Assembly (NCBI RefSeq): GCF_002356295.1
Contig: NZ_AP018042.1
Location: 2,140,361 to 2,204,360, forward strand
From: Labilibaculum antarcticum
Lineage (GTDB): Bacteria > Bacteroidota > Bacteroidia > Bacteroidales > Marinifilaceae
Direction: 5' to 3'
DNA: 64,000 nt
The notes beneath the pieces were generated by a model that searched no databases, had not been told where the DNA came from, and saw only the letters and a program-made list of their open reading frames with translations. A program made the position numbers and the translations under genes. The first letter of the stretch is position 1, and every line of letters starts with the position of its first letter. This document shows positions 1 to 8,650 of the stretch, piece after piece.

Positions 1-477
1 CCTAAGGCCTATTGCGCCAGCACCTACAATGCCGATTGTCTTGCCATTCAGTTCCGATCCTAAAAAACCAGCTCTATCGCCTCCAAAGCGAGTGATCGAA
101 TCTCCGGAAACAATCTTTCGGTAAACCGATAAAATCATTCCAATGGTCAATTCGGCCACCGATTCTGTTGAAAATCCTGCTGCATTACTCACCAAAATCT
201 TTCTCTCCCGGCATGTTTCCATATCGATATGATCGACTCCGGTAAATGCCACAGAAATCATTGAAAGTTTAGGACAAGCATCTAAAAAATTCTTTGTAAT
301 TGGAATGTTGCTGACAACAACAACATCAGCTCCTTCGGCGCGCTTAATCAATTCCTGTTCATCCTCATTTCTATCCGTGAAAAAGATCAACTCATGCCCC
401 AAGGCTTCAAATTCCTGTTTTAACTGTTCATATTTACAAGCTGTTATCCCAATTGGTTCCAGTATAGAAAATTTCAT
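1..477 (-). CDS. D-isomer-specific 2-hydroxyacid dehydrogenase, N-terminal part
   Basis: The reading frame begins at the ATG complementary to 475-477 and runs off the left edge, so only 159 residues are present. The protein starts MKFSILEPIG and has the N-terminal substrate-binding fold typical of NAD-dependent D-2-hydroxyacid dehydrogenases, including the segment ISVAFTGVDHID and then SNAAGFSTESVAELTIG, which leads into the nucleotide-binding domain. The Rossmann glycine motif GIVGAGAIG is visible at the truncated end. Members reduce 2-keto acids or oxidise D-2-hydroxy acids such as glycerate, lactate or phosphoglycerate in the cytosol. The catalytic Arg, Glu and His lie beyond the window, so the substrate cannot be inferred. 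It is divergent from the plus-strand gene at 682. Confidence 0.88.
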   Translation of the reverse strand, partial: MKFSILEPIGITACKYEQLKQEFEALGHELIFFTDRNEDEQELIKRAEGADVVVVSNIPITKNFLDACPKLSMISVAFTGVDHIDMETCRERKILVSNAAGFSTESVAELTIGMILSVYRKIVSGDSITRFGGDRAGFLGSELNGKTIGIVGAGAIGLR

Positions 478-681
478 GTAATTATTTTTAGTGTCAATAT
501 TATTTTAGACAAGCAAAGTAAAAAAATCGCGTATCATTATCAATGCATTAGCAAGTATTCTACAACATCAATGCAAAAGTATGTTACAACGAGCGAAAAG
601 TTCGATTAAACGATTTTAATTTACAATCTCAGGTATTTTTTTGAACTTGTAGGTATAATAAACAATCATTTGAATTCTATC

Positions 682-1914
682 ATGATCAATCACTCAGTAC
701 TTTATCATAAAATTCAAAAACAATTTATTACAACTTGGGCGAATTGTCCTGAGTATTTACCCCTTGATAAAAAACGGTTTTCCTATCTTGAAAAACGAAT
801 ATGGGAAGCAAAATTCGATCGATTTATTCAGTTCGTTCAAACTGAATCGAATCTTGAACAGCCCAACAAAGCAGAAATACTAAGGCAATCTAAATTGTTT
901 TTCGAAGAAGCTTTGTCCTACACCTCCGACCAAACTGAACTCATTTTTTCTGATGAAATGATTACGGCCACAAAAGATTTCATAAAAAAAGCATGGCAGT
1001 TCGACCCGGAATTGGCAAATGATGAAATTTTTCAGGCTTTGCGAAATGTATGGATCATGCTTGGTTTGCAATCATTTTTCGGGAAAGAAATTGCAATTAC
1101 ACCATCGCTTTTAGCATACAGCCTTTTGTATCCTTACACGGATAATTTAATTGATAATGCATCCATCGGGAAGGAAGAAAAGATCAATTTCTGCACCAGA
1201 TTTGCTTTGCGATTGGCGGGGAAACCCATAGAATCAAAATCCAGATCGGAATCCCGAATTTACGATTTGGTGGCAATGATAGAATCGGAGTTCGATCGGG
1301 AAATTTACCCGGAAGTGTACCATAGTCTGCTTGCAATTCACGATGCGCAAACAAAAAGTATTGCTTTACTTAGCAGCAAAGCTCTGCTTTCGGAAGCTGA
1401 AACCTTCGAGATTTGCATCGAAAAAGGAGCAACATCTGTAATCGCTGATGGCTATTTGGTGATGGGGAATTTAGACGAAACCCAATTTCATTTTTTGTAT
1501 GAATATGGCGCCTACCTTCAGATTCTAGACGACTTGCAAGATGCCCGACAAGATTATCTGGATGGAATCAGGACCTGTTTTTCGAGAAAATTACCTTACC
1601 GAAATTTGGACAAATTACTTTGCAAAACTTATTTTATGGGCAAAGCATTTCATCAAAACTTAAAAGATTTGTATCCAAACGAGATCTCTTTTCAGGGATT
1701 GATTCAAAAGAGTTTTGGCTTGCTGTTCCTGGTCTCAATATTCGAAAACCAGGAAGACTTCAGCAGCGATTTTATCCTGAAAATGGAAAAATATGCTCCT
1801 TTCCGATTTTCCTATCTGCACAAGCGAAAAGAAGATTTGGAACCCTTCCGGGATTTGATGTTGCAGAAAATGAAGGAATACAAAGATTCAATTGTCAAGC
1901 TTGAGAGCATCTAA
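682..1914 (+). CDS. Class I isoprenoid-synthase-like protein of unknown function
   Basis: An uninterrupted frame of about 410 residues. I place the start at the ATG at 682 rather than the in-frame TTG at 670. The protein appears soluble and helical, without signal peptide or membrane segments. Two acidic motifs stand out: YPYTDNLIDN near residue 155 and ILDDLQDARQDY near residue 290. Their spacing resembles the two aspartate-rich Mg-binding motifs of class I isoprenoid synthases (polyprenyl synthases, squalene-synthase-like and terpene synthases). The family link is inference from these motifs; the rest is not a recognisable prenyltransferase. No isoprenoid genes adjoin it. A short degenerate copy of its C-terminus seems to lie at 3329-3372. 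Confidence 0.6.
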   Translation: MINHSVLYHKIQKQFITTWANCPEYLPLDKKRFSYLEKRIWEAKFDRFIQFVQTESNLEQPNKAEILRQSKLFFEEALSYTSDQTELIFSDEMITATKDFIKKAWQFDPELANDEIFQALRNVWIMLGLQSFFGKEIAITPSLLAYSLLYPYTDNLIDNASIGKEEKINFCTRFALRLAGKPIESKSRSESRIYDLVAMIESEFDREIYPEVYHSLLAIHDAQTKSIALLSSKALLSEAETFEICIEKGATSVIADGYLVMGNLDETQFHFLYEYGAYLQILDDLQDARQDYLDGIRTCFSRKLPYRNLDKLLCKTYFMGKAFHQNLKDLYPNEISFQGLIQKSFGLLFLVSIFENQEDFSSDFILKMEKYAPFRFSYLHKRKEDLEPFRDLMLQKMKEYKDSIVKLESI

Positions 1915-1981
1915 GCTTATCATGAATATATATCACTGCAAATTGGAATTCCAACAAGTAGTAATGCTTTGCTTTATCGCT

Positions 1982-3196
1982 TTAATCATTAGTTACCAGA
2001 CTCTTTATTATTGTAACTAGCTCCTGCCTTACATCCCTTGGAGTCGTTTTATGCACTTCAATAGTCGTACATTCATTAAACTGCATAAAAGGAGCTAATT
2101 CTTTGCTTAAAGCCAAAAAGAAAGCATCCGTTTCCCGAAGCTCTGGTTCTAATGCGAGATGATTAATATGTAAGACCGATTTATTTCTATCGGCTTTACA
2201 ATCCATTCGTGCGACTAGCTTCCCATCCCATAAAATGGGCAAGGAAAAATAGCCAAATTTCCGTTTTGCTTCAGGCACATAGCATTCAATCTGATAATCA
2301 AAATCAAAAATTGCCTTCATTCTTTTTCGTTGAATCAACAAATTATCAAAGGGCGAAAGTATTTTCAATTTACTGCGAGACAATGGCTTATTCAATAAAT
2401 CTAAAGAATCGGGTAAAGCAAGATAGATTTTCTCACCAAGTTTGAACTGAAGGAGTTCTCCCGTTGAAAGCATTTCCTGCAGATTTGCAGAAACCAGAGC
2501 TTTGGTGTTTTTTAGTAAATAAGCAATTTCGGAAGCCTGTCCAAGTCCGTTTGCATCCAGATATTTTGTGATTAAAAAACGTGCATATTCCTCTTTACTT
2601 GGCAATGAAGTATCAATATCTCCTGGTAAAACTCGTTTTGTAAGATCATAAACTTTGTGAAAACTGTTCCTGTATGGAATCATCAAATCACCTTGCATAA
2701 ACAGATATTCCAGAGCTCGCTTTGCTGGTTTACTTGCCCAATCCATTGTTTTATTTCCGGTGTATTCAAAGTCTTTTGCCATTAACGGACCTTCTTCCTT
2801 TATTCTATCGTACACCGATTTAATCATCTTTTCATCGCGCTCGTACCAATGGCTTTGCTCTCCACTTGCAATCGCATTTTTTCGCACTAAACTGTATCGG
2901 TAATCACACATTGGCAAGTAAGATGCAGCATGCGACCAGTATTCAAAAACCTTTTTCTCAGCAACCAGTTGATCAAGATGCGATTTTTGGTAAGAAGGAT
3001 TCCGTGTCCATAAGGTATGATGATGCGCACGCTGAATCACTGAAATAGTATCTATCTGAACATAACCAAGCTGTTCAATAACTGATAGTGTATCGTCGAG
3101 AGCTCTCCCACTCTGTTTTGCCGGTGGCAGCTTCTGCGATAGCAAAACAAGTGTTCTTGCTTCTTGTTTCGAAAGAGAATCTATTATTTGAGCCAT
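1982..3196 (-). CDS. YcaQ-type winged-helix DNA glycosylase (HTH_42 family)
   Basis: A 404-residue protein with a good ribosome site (AAGGAAGAT) just before the ATG. The N-terminal part carries the signature GYVQIDTISV followed by QRAHHHTLWTR, typical of the AlkZ/YcaQ superfamily of winged-helix DNA glycosylases that remove bulky alkyl adducts and unhook interstrand crosslinks. The catalytic Q-x-D version of the motif (QID near residues 48-50) points to the YcaQ-like branch rather than the AlkZ-like Q-x-Q branch. Length fits the family. It probably acts on damaged chromosomal DNA in the cytoplasm. It follows the isoprenoid-synthase-like gene tail to tail with a short gap and is followed upstream by a MarR gene on the same strand 273 bases away, so it may be transcribed alone. 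Confidence 0.85.
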   Translation of the reverse strand: MAQIIDSLSKQEARTLVLLSQKLPPAKQSGRALDDTLSVIEQLGYVQIDTISVIQRAHHHTLWTRNPSYQKSHLDQLVAEKKVFEYWSHAASYLPMCDYRYSLVRKNAIASGEQSHWYERDEKMIKSVYDRIKEEGPLMAKDFEYTGNKTMDWASKPAKRALEYLFMQGDLMIPYRNSFHKVYDLTKRVLPGDIDTSLPSKEEYARFLITKYLDANGLGQASEIAYLLKNTKALVSANLQEMLSTGELLQFKLGEKIYLALPDSLDLLNKPLSRSKLKILSPFDNLLIQRKRMKAIFDFDYQIECYVPEAKRKFGYFSLPILWDGKLVARMDCKADRNKSVLHINHLALEPELRETDAFFLALSKELAPFMQFNECTTIEVHKTTPRDVRQELVTIIKSLVTND

Positions 3197-3328
3197 ATCT
3201 TCCTTTGGTTGCTGTGTTTAACGAACATCTAAAAAAGCAGTAAAGGATTCATCTGTTTTTAAGAATAACCAACATCTACATCATAAGGTTCTTCAAATTC
3301 CTTATAAGAAACAAATTTCCCATTACGA

Positions 3329-3372
3329 AACCCTTTCGGGATTTGATGTTGAAAAAGAAGCAAGATTACCGA
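3329..3372 (+). other. Degenerate copy of the 3' end of the gene at 682-1914
   Basis: Translated on the plus strand this stretch reads KPFRDLMLKKKQDYR, close to EPFRDLMLQKMKEYK at the C-terminus of the isoprenoid-synthase-like protein. The DNA around CGGGATTTGATGTTG is nearly identical in both places. It sits alone in the gap between the glycosylase and MarR genes and has no start codon. It looks like the scar of a lost second copy, although the match is short. Confidence 0.45.
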
Positions 3373-3469
3373 AGGCAAAGGCGCAATGTGAATTCTTCGG
3401 CTTCTCACAAAACAGCAATCTCACAATCCTATGAGAAAGCTACTTAGCATTCACTTTCGATTCTGATTC

Positions 3470-3979
3470 CTAAATCAATTTTTCAGAATCATCCGATTTA
3501 ATTTCTTCCTGAATATCATCCTCTGACATAAGCAAAGGAGAAGCTTCTAAATCTTCTATTTCGAGCATAGTAACCAATATATCCAAAGACTTGCCTATCA
3601 CTTCCAGTTCTTCATCTGATATTTTCTTCAGTTTCAATGCCAGCCTTTGTTGCAGTAAATCAGGAGTTGCCTGTAAAAGATTATCACCCAAAGAGGTCAA
3701 GGCAATCAATGTAGTTCTTCGGTCTCCGATTTTAGGCAGGCGTGCCAGCATTCCTTTCTTTTCCAATCGACCTATAATACCTGTTATAGTACTGGAATTA
3801 AGATTCAACTGATCTCTAATGGATTTCTGAGTCGCCTGATAATTAGGCGAATTCTTAAGACACTCCAAACATAGTATTTGCGGAATACTTACCCCATAAT
3901 CCTTCTGGGTTTTCTTTGACTCTATGTTAATAGATCGAATAATCCGTCTAATTTTAACAATAATATCCTTATAATCCAT
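3470..3979 (-). CDS. MarR-family transcriptional regulator
   Basis: A 169-residue protein with the MarR winged helix-turn-helix: helices around CLECLKNSPNYQATQKSIRD, the recognition helix in LNSSTITGIIGRLEKKGML, and the wing LPKIGDRRTTLIALT. The C-terminal dimerisation helices follow. After residue 145 there is an acidic tail not needed by the family. MarR proteins usually repress neighbouring genes and release DNA on binding a small ligand. It is transcribed in the same direction as the racemase operon and lies 146 bases downstream of it, so regulation of that operon, or only of itself, are both possible. No operator was identified. Confidence 0.9.
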   Translation of the reverse strand: MDYKDIIVKIRRIIRSINIESKKTQKDYGVSIPQILCLECLKNSPNYQATQKSIRDQLNLNSSTITGIIGRLEKKGMLARLPKIGDRRTTLIALTSLGDNLLQATPDLLQQRLALKLKKISDEELEVIGKSLDILVTMLEIEDLEASPLLMSEDDIQEEIKSDDSEKLI

Positions 3980-4125
3980 TCATTGTAAATCTAATCAACA
4001 GAACTCATTTTCGATGCAATAATAATTAATTTGAATTTAATGTAAGCCTAACGTATCCAGCATCTCCAAAATAATGCAGCAACACTTTAAGCTCATCAGA
4101 TAACGAATTAGGCCTTGCCAAGACC

Positions 4126-5226
4126 TTAGAGTACCCAGCCCTTTTTGCTGTCAAGCGGCTTCACTCTTTTTTCAATATATCTTGAGTTTAGAATCCTAAG
4201 TATTCCCATATAATCCATTTCAAACTCAATTAAATCGCCCACTTTGTAGTTGTCTTTGTTATCGTGCAAATCAATTACAATCATATCGGAACTTGCTCCT
4301 GACACTTTTAAATTTGTATCAATCAATTCAAGATGATTCACATCAACGTCAAGCAATCCCAAATCAACTATTGCCCGATACGAAGTTTCTCCAATACTCG
4401 ATTTATCAATTTCATAACTGTCACCCTCTAAGTTTGTTCCAAACTCACCCATGGGTACGGTGCGCTTTTCAATCAATTCGATTATTTCTGAGTAAAGCCG
4501 AAATACATCAGAATTCATTTTTTCTAATTTTGTATTGTTGTAAACATCTGTTCCCAAAAATAATGTTTCTCCAACCCTAAAATGATTGATTCCTTTCGGC
4601 AATAAATTTTGGAAAATAAGAGGTATTGTCACCGAAGAACCTCCGGAAACATAAGGGATTTGCTTATCGAATTTTGCTTCAATCAACTGTTCATATAAGC
4701 TCAACTGAATTAATTTATCGTGATTTGGTAAAACCCCGTACAAACAAGACAGATTCGCTCCAATTCCGATTACCTGAATATTATCCAATCTAAAAACGCT
4801 TTCATAAAAATCGATGAAATCTTCACCCAAAACTCCTTCGCGAAGTTCGCCCAACTCAATCATTATTATGATTTTGTGAGTTTTTTTCTGCTTTTTAGCT
4901 TCTTCTGATAAAAGTTTAATGGTCTCAAACTCTGTATTCACACTAATATCAGCATACTTAACCACACTCGAAAGAGAGCGTTTTGCCGGAGGCTTTATAT
5001 AAATGGTTTCTATTTTAGGATTGATCGATTTGATCACTTTTAAGTTGGAAACCCTAGAATCACAAATCTGATTAAAATCAAATTTTAATAATTCGGTTAA
5101 AAATTCCTTATTCCCGCACAACATTTTTGACACTATTGACCATTCAATATCATTTTCTTTAAAAAGAGAATCGAGATAATCAAAATTTGATTTTAACTTC
5201 TTAGTATCTAAAGTTACAAAAGCCAT
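4126..5226 (-). CDS. Alanine/ornithine racemase-family PLP enzyme
   Basis: A 366-residue fold-III PLP protein of the alanine/ornithine racemase group. The presumed PLP lysine lies in SIVSKMLCGN (about residue 34). Further family landmarks are DSRVSNLKVIK, KYADISVNTEFETIKLLSEE, IELGELREGV, GIGANLSCLYG, the phosphate-binding PYVSGGSSVTIP and HFRVGETLFLG. Known members racemise ornithine or other basic amino acids; others have unproven substrates. It begins 12 bases after the alanine racemase gene and is the last gene of a four-gene operon with GNAT, M20 hydrolase and alanine racemase, which suggests handling of D-amino acids or their N-acyl derivatives. The exact substrate is not visible from sequence. 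Confidence 0.85.
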   Translation of the reverse strand: MAFVTLDTKKLKSNFDYLDSLFKENDIEWSIVSKMLCGNKEFLTELLKFDFNQICDSRVSNLKVIKSINPKIETIYIKPPAKRSLSSVVKYADISVNTEFETIKLLSEEAKKQKKTHKIIIMIELGELREGVLGEDFIDFYESVFRLDNIQVIGIGANLSCLYGVLPNHDKLIQLSLYEQLIEAKFDKQIPYVSGGSSVTIPLIFQNLLPKGINHFRVGETLFLGTDVYNNTKLEKMNSDVFRLYSEIIELIEKRTVPMGEFGTNLEGDSYEIDKSSIGETSYRAIVDLGLLDVDVNHLELIDTNLKVSGASSDMIVIDLHDNKDNYKVGDLIEFEMDYMGILRILNSRYIEKRVKPLDSKKGWVL

Positions 5227-5238
5227 AATTTCTAAGTT

Positions 5239-6390
5239 TTATTTGATTATTTTACGGGTTATACTTTCTGATAAATGCGCCAATATTTCATAATTTAGTT
5301 CATCACTGATTTCACTAAAAGCGCTCACCTTTATTTCTGATTTGCCCTGTTTGCCAATCAAAACAACTTTATCTCCTACTTCCACAGTTTTAAGATGAGT
5401 CACATCAATTATTATCATATTCATGTTTACAACACCAATCACACTGCATTGATGACCACGAATAATAACACGACCTTTATTACTCAATGAACGACTATAA
5501 CCAAAAGAATATCCAACAGGAACCAATGCCGTTTTAATGTTGGATTGAGCGAGATATGAAATTCCATATCCAATGAATTCTCCACGTTTAATTTCTTTGA
5601 CAGCCATTACCTGACTTTGCCATCCAAGTATTCTTTTTAATGGATCGACCATGTCATCCTGACTGTTAATGTATTGAACGAACACTTCGGTACTCGACCA
5701 AAAACCATAAAGCATAATTCCAACTCTTACCATATCCATTCTTGTTTCAGGATAAACAATGCTTGCGGCAGAATTAGCGACATGTTTGTACTTTGGTTTC
5801 AAATCATTTGCTTCCAATTCAGTTGCCATTTCCTGATATTTTTGCAACTGATTCTGTATTCTGAAATGATTGGAAACACTTTCGGCTCCAGCCAGATGCG
5901 TACAGAAGCCTGTTAGCTCGAGATGCTCGATGTTCTCTTTGATAATAGCAATGGCAGCATTCAATTCAGGCCCATTTAATCCTGAACGATTCATTCCTGT
6001 TTCAATTTCGAGATGAATTTTGGCTTTTAAACCCAATTCAGTGGCAAATTTCACAGCCGATTCCAGACGCTCAATATTAAATACAAAGAATTCAATATTT
6101 TTTTCGATTGCATCTTTGATATCCTTTTCGTTCAACCAGCCCATAACCATTATAGAAGCTGGTTTGGGAAGGCTATTGTAAACACGAATGGCTTCGCTGT
6201 AATAGAACACCGAATAATGTTCAATGCCATATTTCTGAAATACGGGAACAATTTGTTCGATTCCATGTCCATAGGCATTGGCTTTCACAACAGCTGATAT
6301 TTTTACTTGATCACCAAGTTTAGATCTTAGAAAAGAGATGTTATTTTGGATTGATTTTTCACTTAGTGATATTATTGTATTGTCAATCAT
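5239..6390 (-). CDS. alr: Alanine racemase
   Basis: A 383-residue fold-III PLP racemase. The PLP lysine is in AVVKANAYGHG near residue 37, followed by the usual landmarks HLEIETGMNRSG, FCTHLAGAE, HVANSAASIV and RVGIMLYGFW. The C-terminal beta domain supplies the catalytic tyrosine in GYGISYLAQ. The enzyme interconverts L- and D-alanine for peptidoglycan. Its start overlaps the stop of the M20 gene in an ATGA arrangement, showing translational coupling. Many Bacteroidota carry alr fused to MurF; here it stands alone in a small amino-acid operon, so it may be a second, catabolic racemase. That last point is inference. Confidence 0.93.
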   Translation of the reverse strand: MIDNTIISLSEKSIQNNISFLRSKLGDQVKISAVVKANAYGHGIEQIVPVFQKYGIEHYSVFYYSEAIRVYNSLPKPASIMVMGWLNEKDIKDAIEKNIEFFVFNIERLESAVKFATELGLKAKIHLEIETGMNRSGLNGPELNAAIAIIKENIEHLELTGFCTHLAGAESVSNHFRIQNQLQKYQEMATELEANDLKPKYKHVANSAASIVYPETRMDMVRVGIMLYGFWSSTEVFVQYINSQDDMVDPLKRILGWQSQVMAVKEIKRGEFIGYGISYLAQSNIKTALVPVGYSFGYSRSLSNKGRVIIRGHQCSVIGVVNMNMIIIDVTHLKTVEVGDKVVLIGKQGKSEIKVSAFSEISDELNYEILAHLSESITRKIIK

Positions 6391-7517
6391 GACTGCAAAG
6401 TACTTTTGTAAATGGTATAGAATAGATTTATTCCAGTTTCAATGATATCATCAGGAAAATCGAAATCGGGATTATGAAGTTGAGGCTGCTCGTATCCTGA
6501 ACCTAATCCAAAATAACAAGCATTGAACTTTTCCGTATAGTAGCCAAAGTCTTCCGACCACTTATAGGGAGTTTTAATGTACTCAACATCCAAACCATTC
6601 TGTTTTGCAGCTTGTTCTACTATGCCAACACAAGCATTATTATTCATTGTTGCTGGAAACACTTCGGTATAGCTTATTTCACAAGCCAATTTTTCCTGGT
6701 TCGCAACTTCCTTTACTATTTTCTCACACAAAGAAGTAAGCAATGTTAAATCTTCATTTTCAAAAGCACGCAGAGTAATTCTTATTTCGGCATAACCTGG
6801 AGAAGTCCCAAAAGATATTTCTCCCAATTGAATGTGGATGATGGTTAGTAAAATAAAATCACTGAACAGCGTTTTATCTGTCCTTAGAACATGAAGTTTG
6901 CTGATTATTTGAGAGATGGCATCAGCAGGACTGATTCCATCCTGAGGTTCGGCCGCATGAGATGTTTTTCCGGTAAGCTGAACCGTCATGCCTTTTGATC
7001 CGGAAGCAAAACTTCCATTTTTGAGAACTATTCTATTTTTAGTAAGTCCAGGTATATTGTGCAGCGCAAACAGATAATCAGGCTCATTGTTTTTGAAATT
7101 CACATTTTCCATAACATCACATGCACCCTGCTCCACCTCTTCGGCTGGCTGAAAAAGTAGAATTACTTTTCCTTTAGTTGGACGATCAGTTGATATTTTC
7201 TGAGCCAAGCCAGCTACGATAGCCATGTGCCCATCGTGTCCGCATACATGAGACACTCCCTCATTCACAGAAGCATATTCGAGTCCTGAAATTTCTTTGA
7301 TGGGAAGAGCATCCAACTCGCATCTAAACATCATGGTTTCCCCCTGTTCAGCTCCTTTGAAAACAAATAATACGCCTTTATCTCCAAGTCTGATCACCTC
7401 ATCGGGTTTGTACTCATCGATGAAGTTTATGATACGGTCAGTAGTCTTATACTCACAATTTGAAACTTCAGGATATCTATGTAATTCTCTTCGAAGTGCA
7501 ATAATTTTCTCGTTCAT
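6387..7517 (-). CDS. M20-family amidohydrolase (N-acyl-amino-acid hydrolase type)
   Basis: A 376-residue metallo-hydrolase of the M20D/amidohydrolase group. Metal-binding and catalytic motifs are present: VCGHDGHMA near residue 90, LLFQPAEEVEQGA near residue 126, and TSHAAEPQDGISPADA in the lid region. Relatives remove acyl groups from N-acetyl or N-succinyl amino acids or hippurate in the cytosol. There is no signal peptide. The gene sits 62 bases after the GNAT gene and overlaps alr by four bases, so it is almost certainly co-transcribed with both racemases. A combined role in deacylating and racemising amino acids is plausible but inferred. Confidence 0.9.
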   Translation of the reverse strand: MNEKIIALRRELHRYPEVSNCEYKTTDRIINFIDEYKPDEVIRLGDKGVLFVFKGAEQGETMMFRCELDALPIKEISGLEYASVNEGVSHVCGHDGHMAIVAGLAQKISTDRPTKGKVILLFQPAEEVEQGACDVMENVNFKNNEPDYLFALHNIPGLTKNRIVLKNGSFASGSKGMTVQLTGKTSHAAEPQDGISPADAISQIISKLHVLRTDKTLFSDFILLTIIHIQLGEISFGTSPGYAEIRITLRAFENEDLTLLTSLCEKIVKEVANQEKLACEISYTEVFPATMNNNACVGIVEQAAKQNGLDVEYIKTPYKWSEDFGYYTEKFNACYFGLGSGYEQPQLHNPDFDFPDDIIETGINLFYTIYKSTLQS

Positions 7518-7579
7518 GTACGCAGATATTATAGAATGCTGTTCAATTAAAAAAGATCAATCGCCTGAAAAGGCTTGCT

Positions 7580-8020
7580 TTACTTTTTCAATCGCATTTC
7601 TACATACTTGCTGCTAAAGCCTACTTTTTCGTATAAAAATCGGGCAGGATTTTCTGGTTCAACATGCAAAGCAATATCTCCTTTGCTAATTTTAATCACT
7701 TCGTTCATTAAGCCTTTACCAAGGCCTTTTCCCCTTTGAGATTCATGTACAGCTATGTACACCAAAATATTCTCAGGAATATAACCTTCCATTCCGGTTC
7801 GGTTGATTACTACAGAACCAACTATTTCATCATTGTCCTTAGCAACCAAAACAAAACCGCCCCCTACTGGTTCATCCTTCATGGCATAAATAATTGCCTT
7901 TTTAATATCTGCCTTGTCATCGCCATACTCATCTAAATGCTTATGCAAAAAGCTCACGATAGCTTCCATTTCTATACTATCAGGTTTTTCAATTGAAGTG
8001 TACGTTTTATAATTTACCAT
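7580..8020 (-). CDS. GNAT-family N-acetyltransferase
   Basis: The open frame extends to 8065, but the ATG at 8020 is preceded by AAAAGGAAT and gives a 146-residue protein starting MVNYKTYTSI, so I take that start. The acetyl-CoA-binding signature ESQRGKGLGKGLMNEVI (R/Q-x-x-G-x-G/A) is near residue 97, with the preceding beta-strand NILVYIAVH, and the C-terminal strand ends in FLYEKVGF. The acetyl acceptor is unknown. It is the first gene of the four-gene racemase operon; a role on an amino acid, opposite to the M20 deacylase, is possible but not shown. Confidence 0.85.
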   Translation of the reverse strand: MVNYKTYTSIEKPDSIEMEAIVSFLHKHLDEYGDDKADIKKAIIYAMKDEPVGGGFVLVAKDNDEIVGSVVINRTGMEGYIPENILVYIAVHESQRGKGLGKGLMNEVIKISKGDIALHVEPENPARFLYEKVGFSSKYVEMRLKK

Positions 8021-8650
8021 ATTCCTTTTATTTACTTTAAATGCATATATACTACTAAAAAACAAATATTTACACCAACATTAACGATGTTGTATTTTAC
8101 CAAAAAATTATTTTAATCAGATAAAAACGTTGTAAGATACAAATATTGTTTCTACACAACAAAAGTACTTGAAATAAAATTAAAAGACAATTACGTGTTT
8201 ATATCCACAACAAAAACAATCCTTTTGAATATTACATATCACTCATTAGCAAAAGCATACACCAGACAATTAAATAAACATATATTTTAAAAAACTGTAA
8301 ATAAGTTCTGCTCCACATATATTTGTTGTGTAGAACTTATATGCTATTTAAGGACATAATTGCAAGGCAAAGATGCAAAGTGGCAGCAAGGCAAAAAAAA
8401 GATACCAACATATTATTTTCTTTGTTTTATTAGACGATTTAGATTCAAGTTTAATTTGGAGGATGGAGGGTTTAATATAGCTTAAACTGTGCGTGTTACA
8501 TGTTCTTTTACCCACCTAAAACACCTCAACATTCATGATATTTCACTATCTTTAATAGGATCGTGACCTACTCTTATAAACGCCTGTAGAAACAGGATGA
8601 TATTGTGAATTAACAAAGCAGTTTTTATATTCCATTTAAACATACGAATC
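8021..8650. other. Intergenic region with a split inverted repeat
   Basis: No gene is seen in this A/T-rich, divergently transcribed gap. Two features stand out. TTCTACACAACAAA at 8150-8163 reappears inverted at 8322-8335, about 160 bases away, like the ends of a small MITE. The right copy also forms a local hairpin, ATAAGTTCT (8301-8309) with AGAACTTAT (8332-8340). A small hairpin CCTGT-AGAA-ACAGG lies at 8583-8596 in the leader of the glycosyltransferase operon. Promoters of the GNAT and glycosyltransferase operons must lie here but I cannot place them with confidence. Confidence 0.5.
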
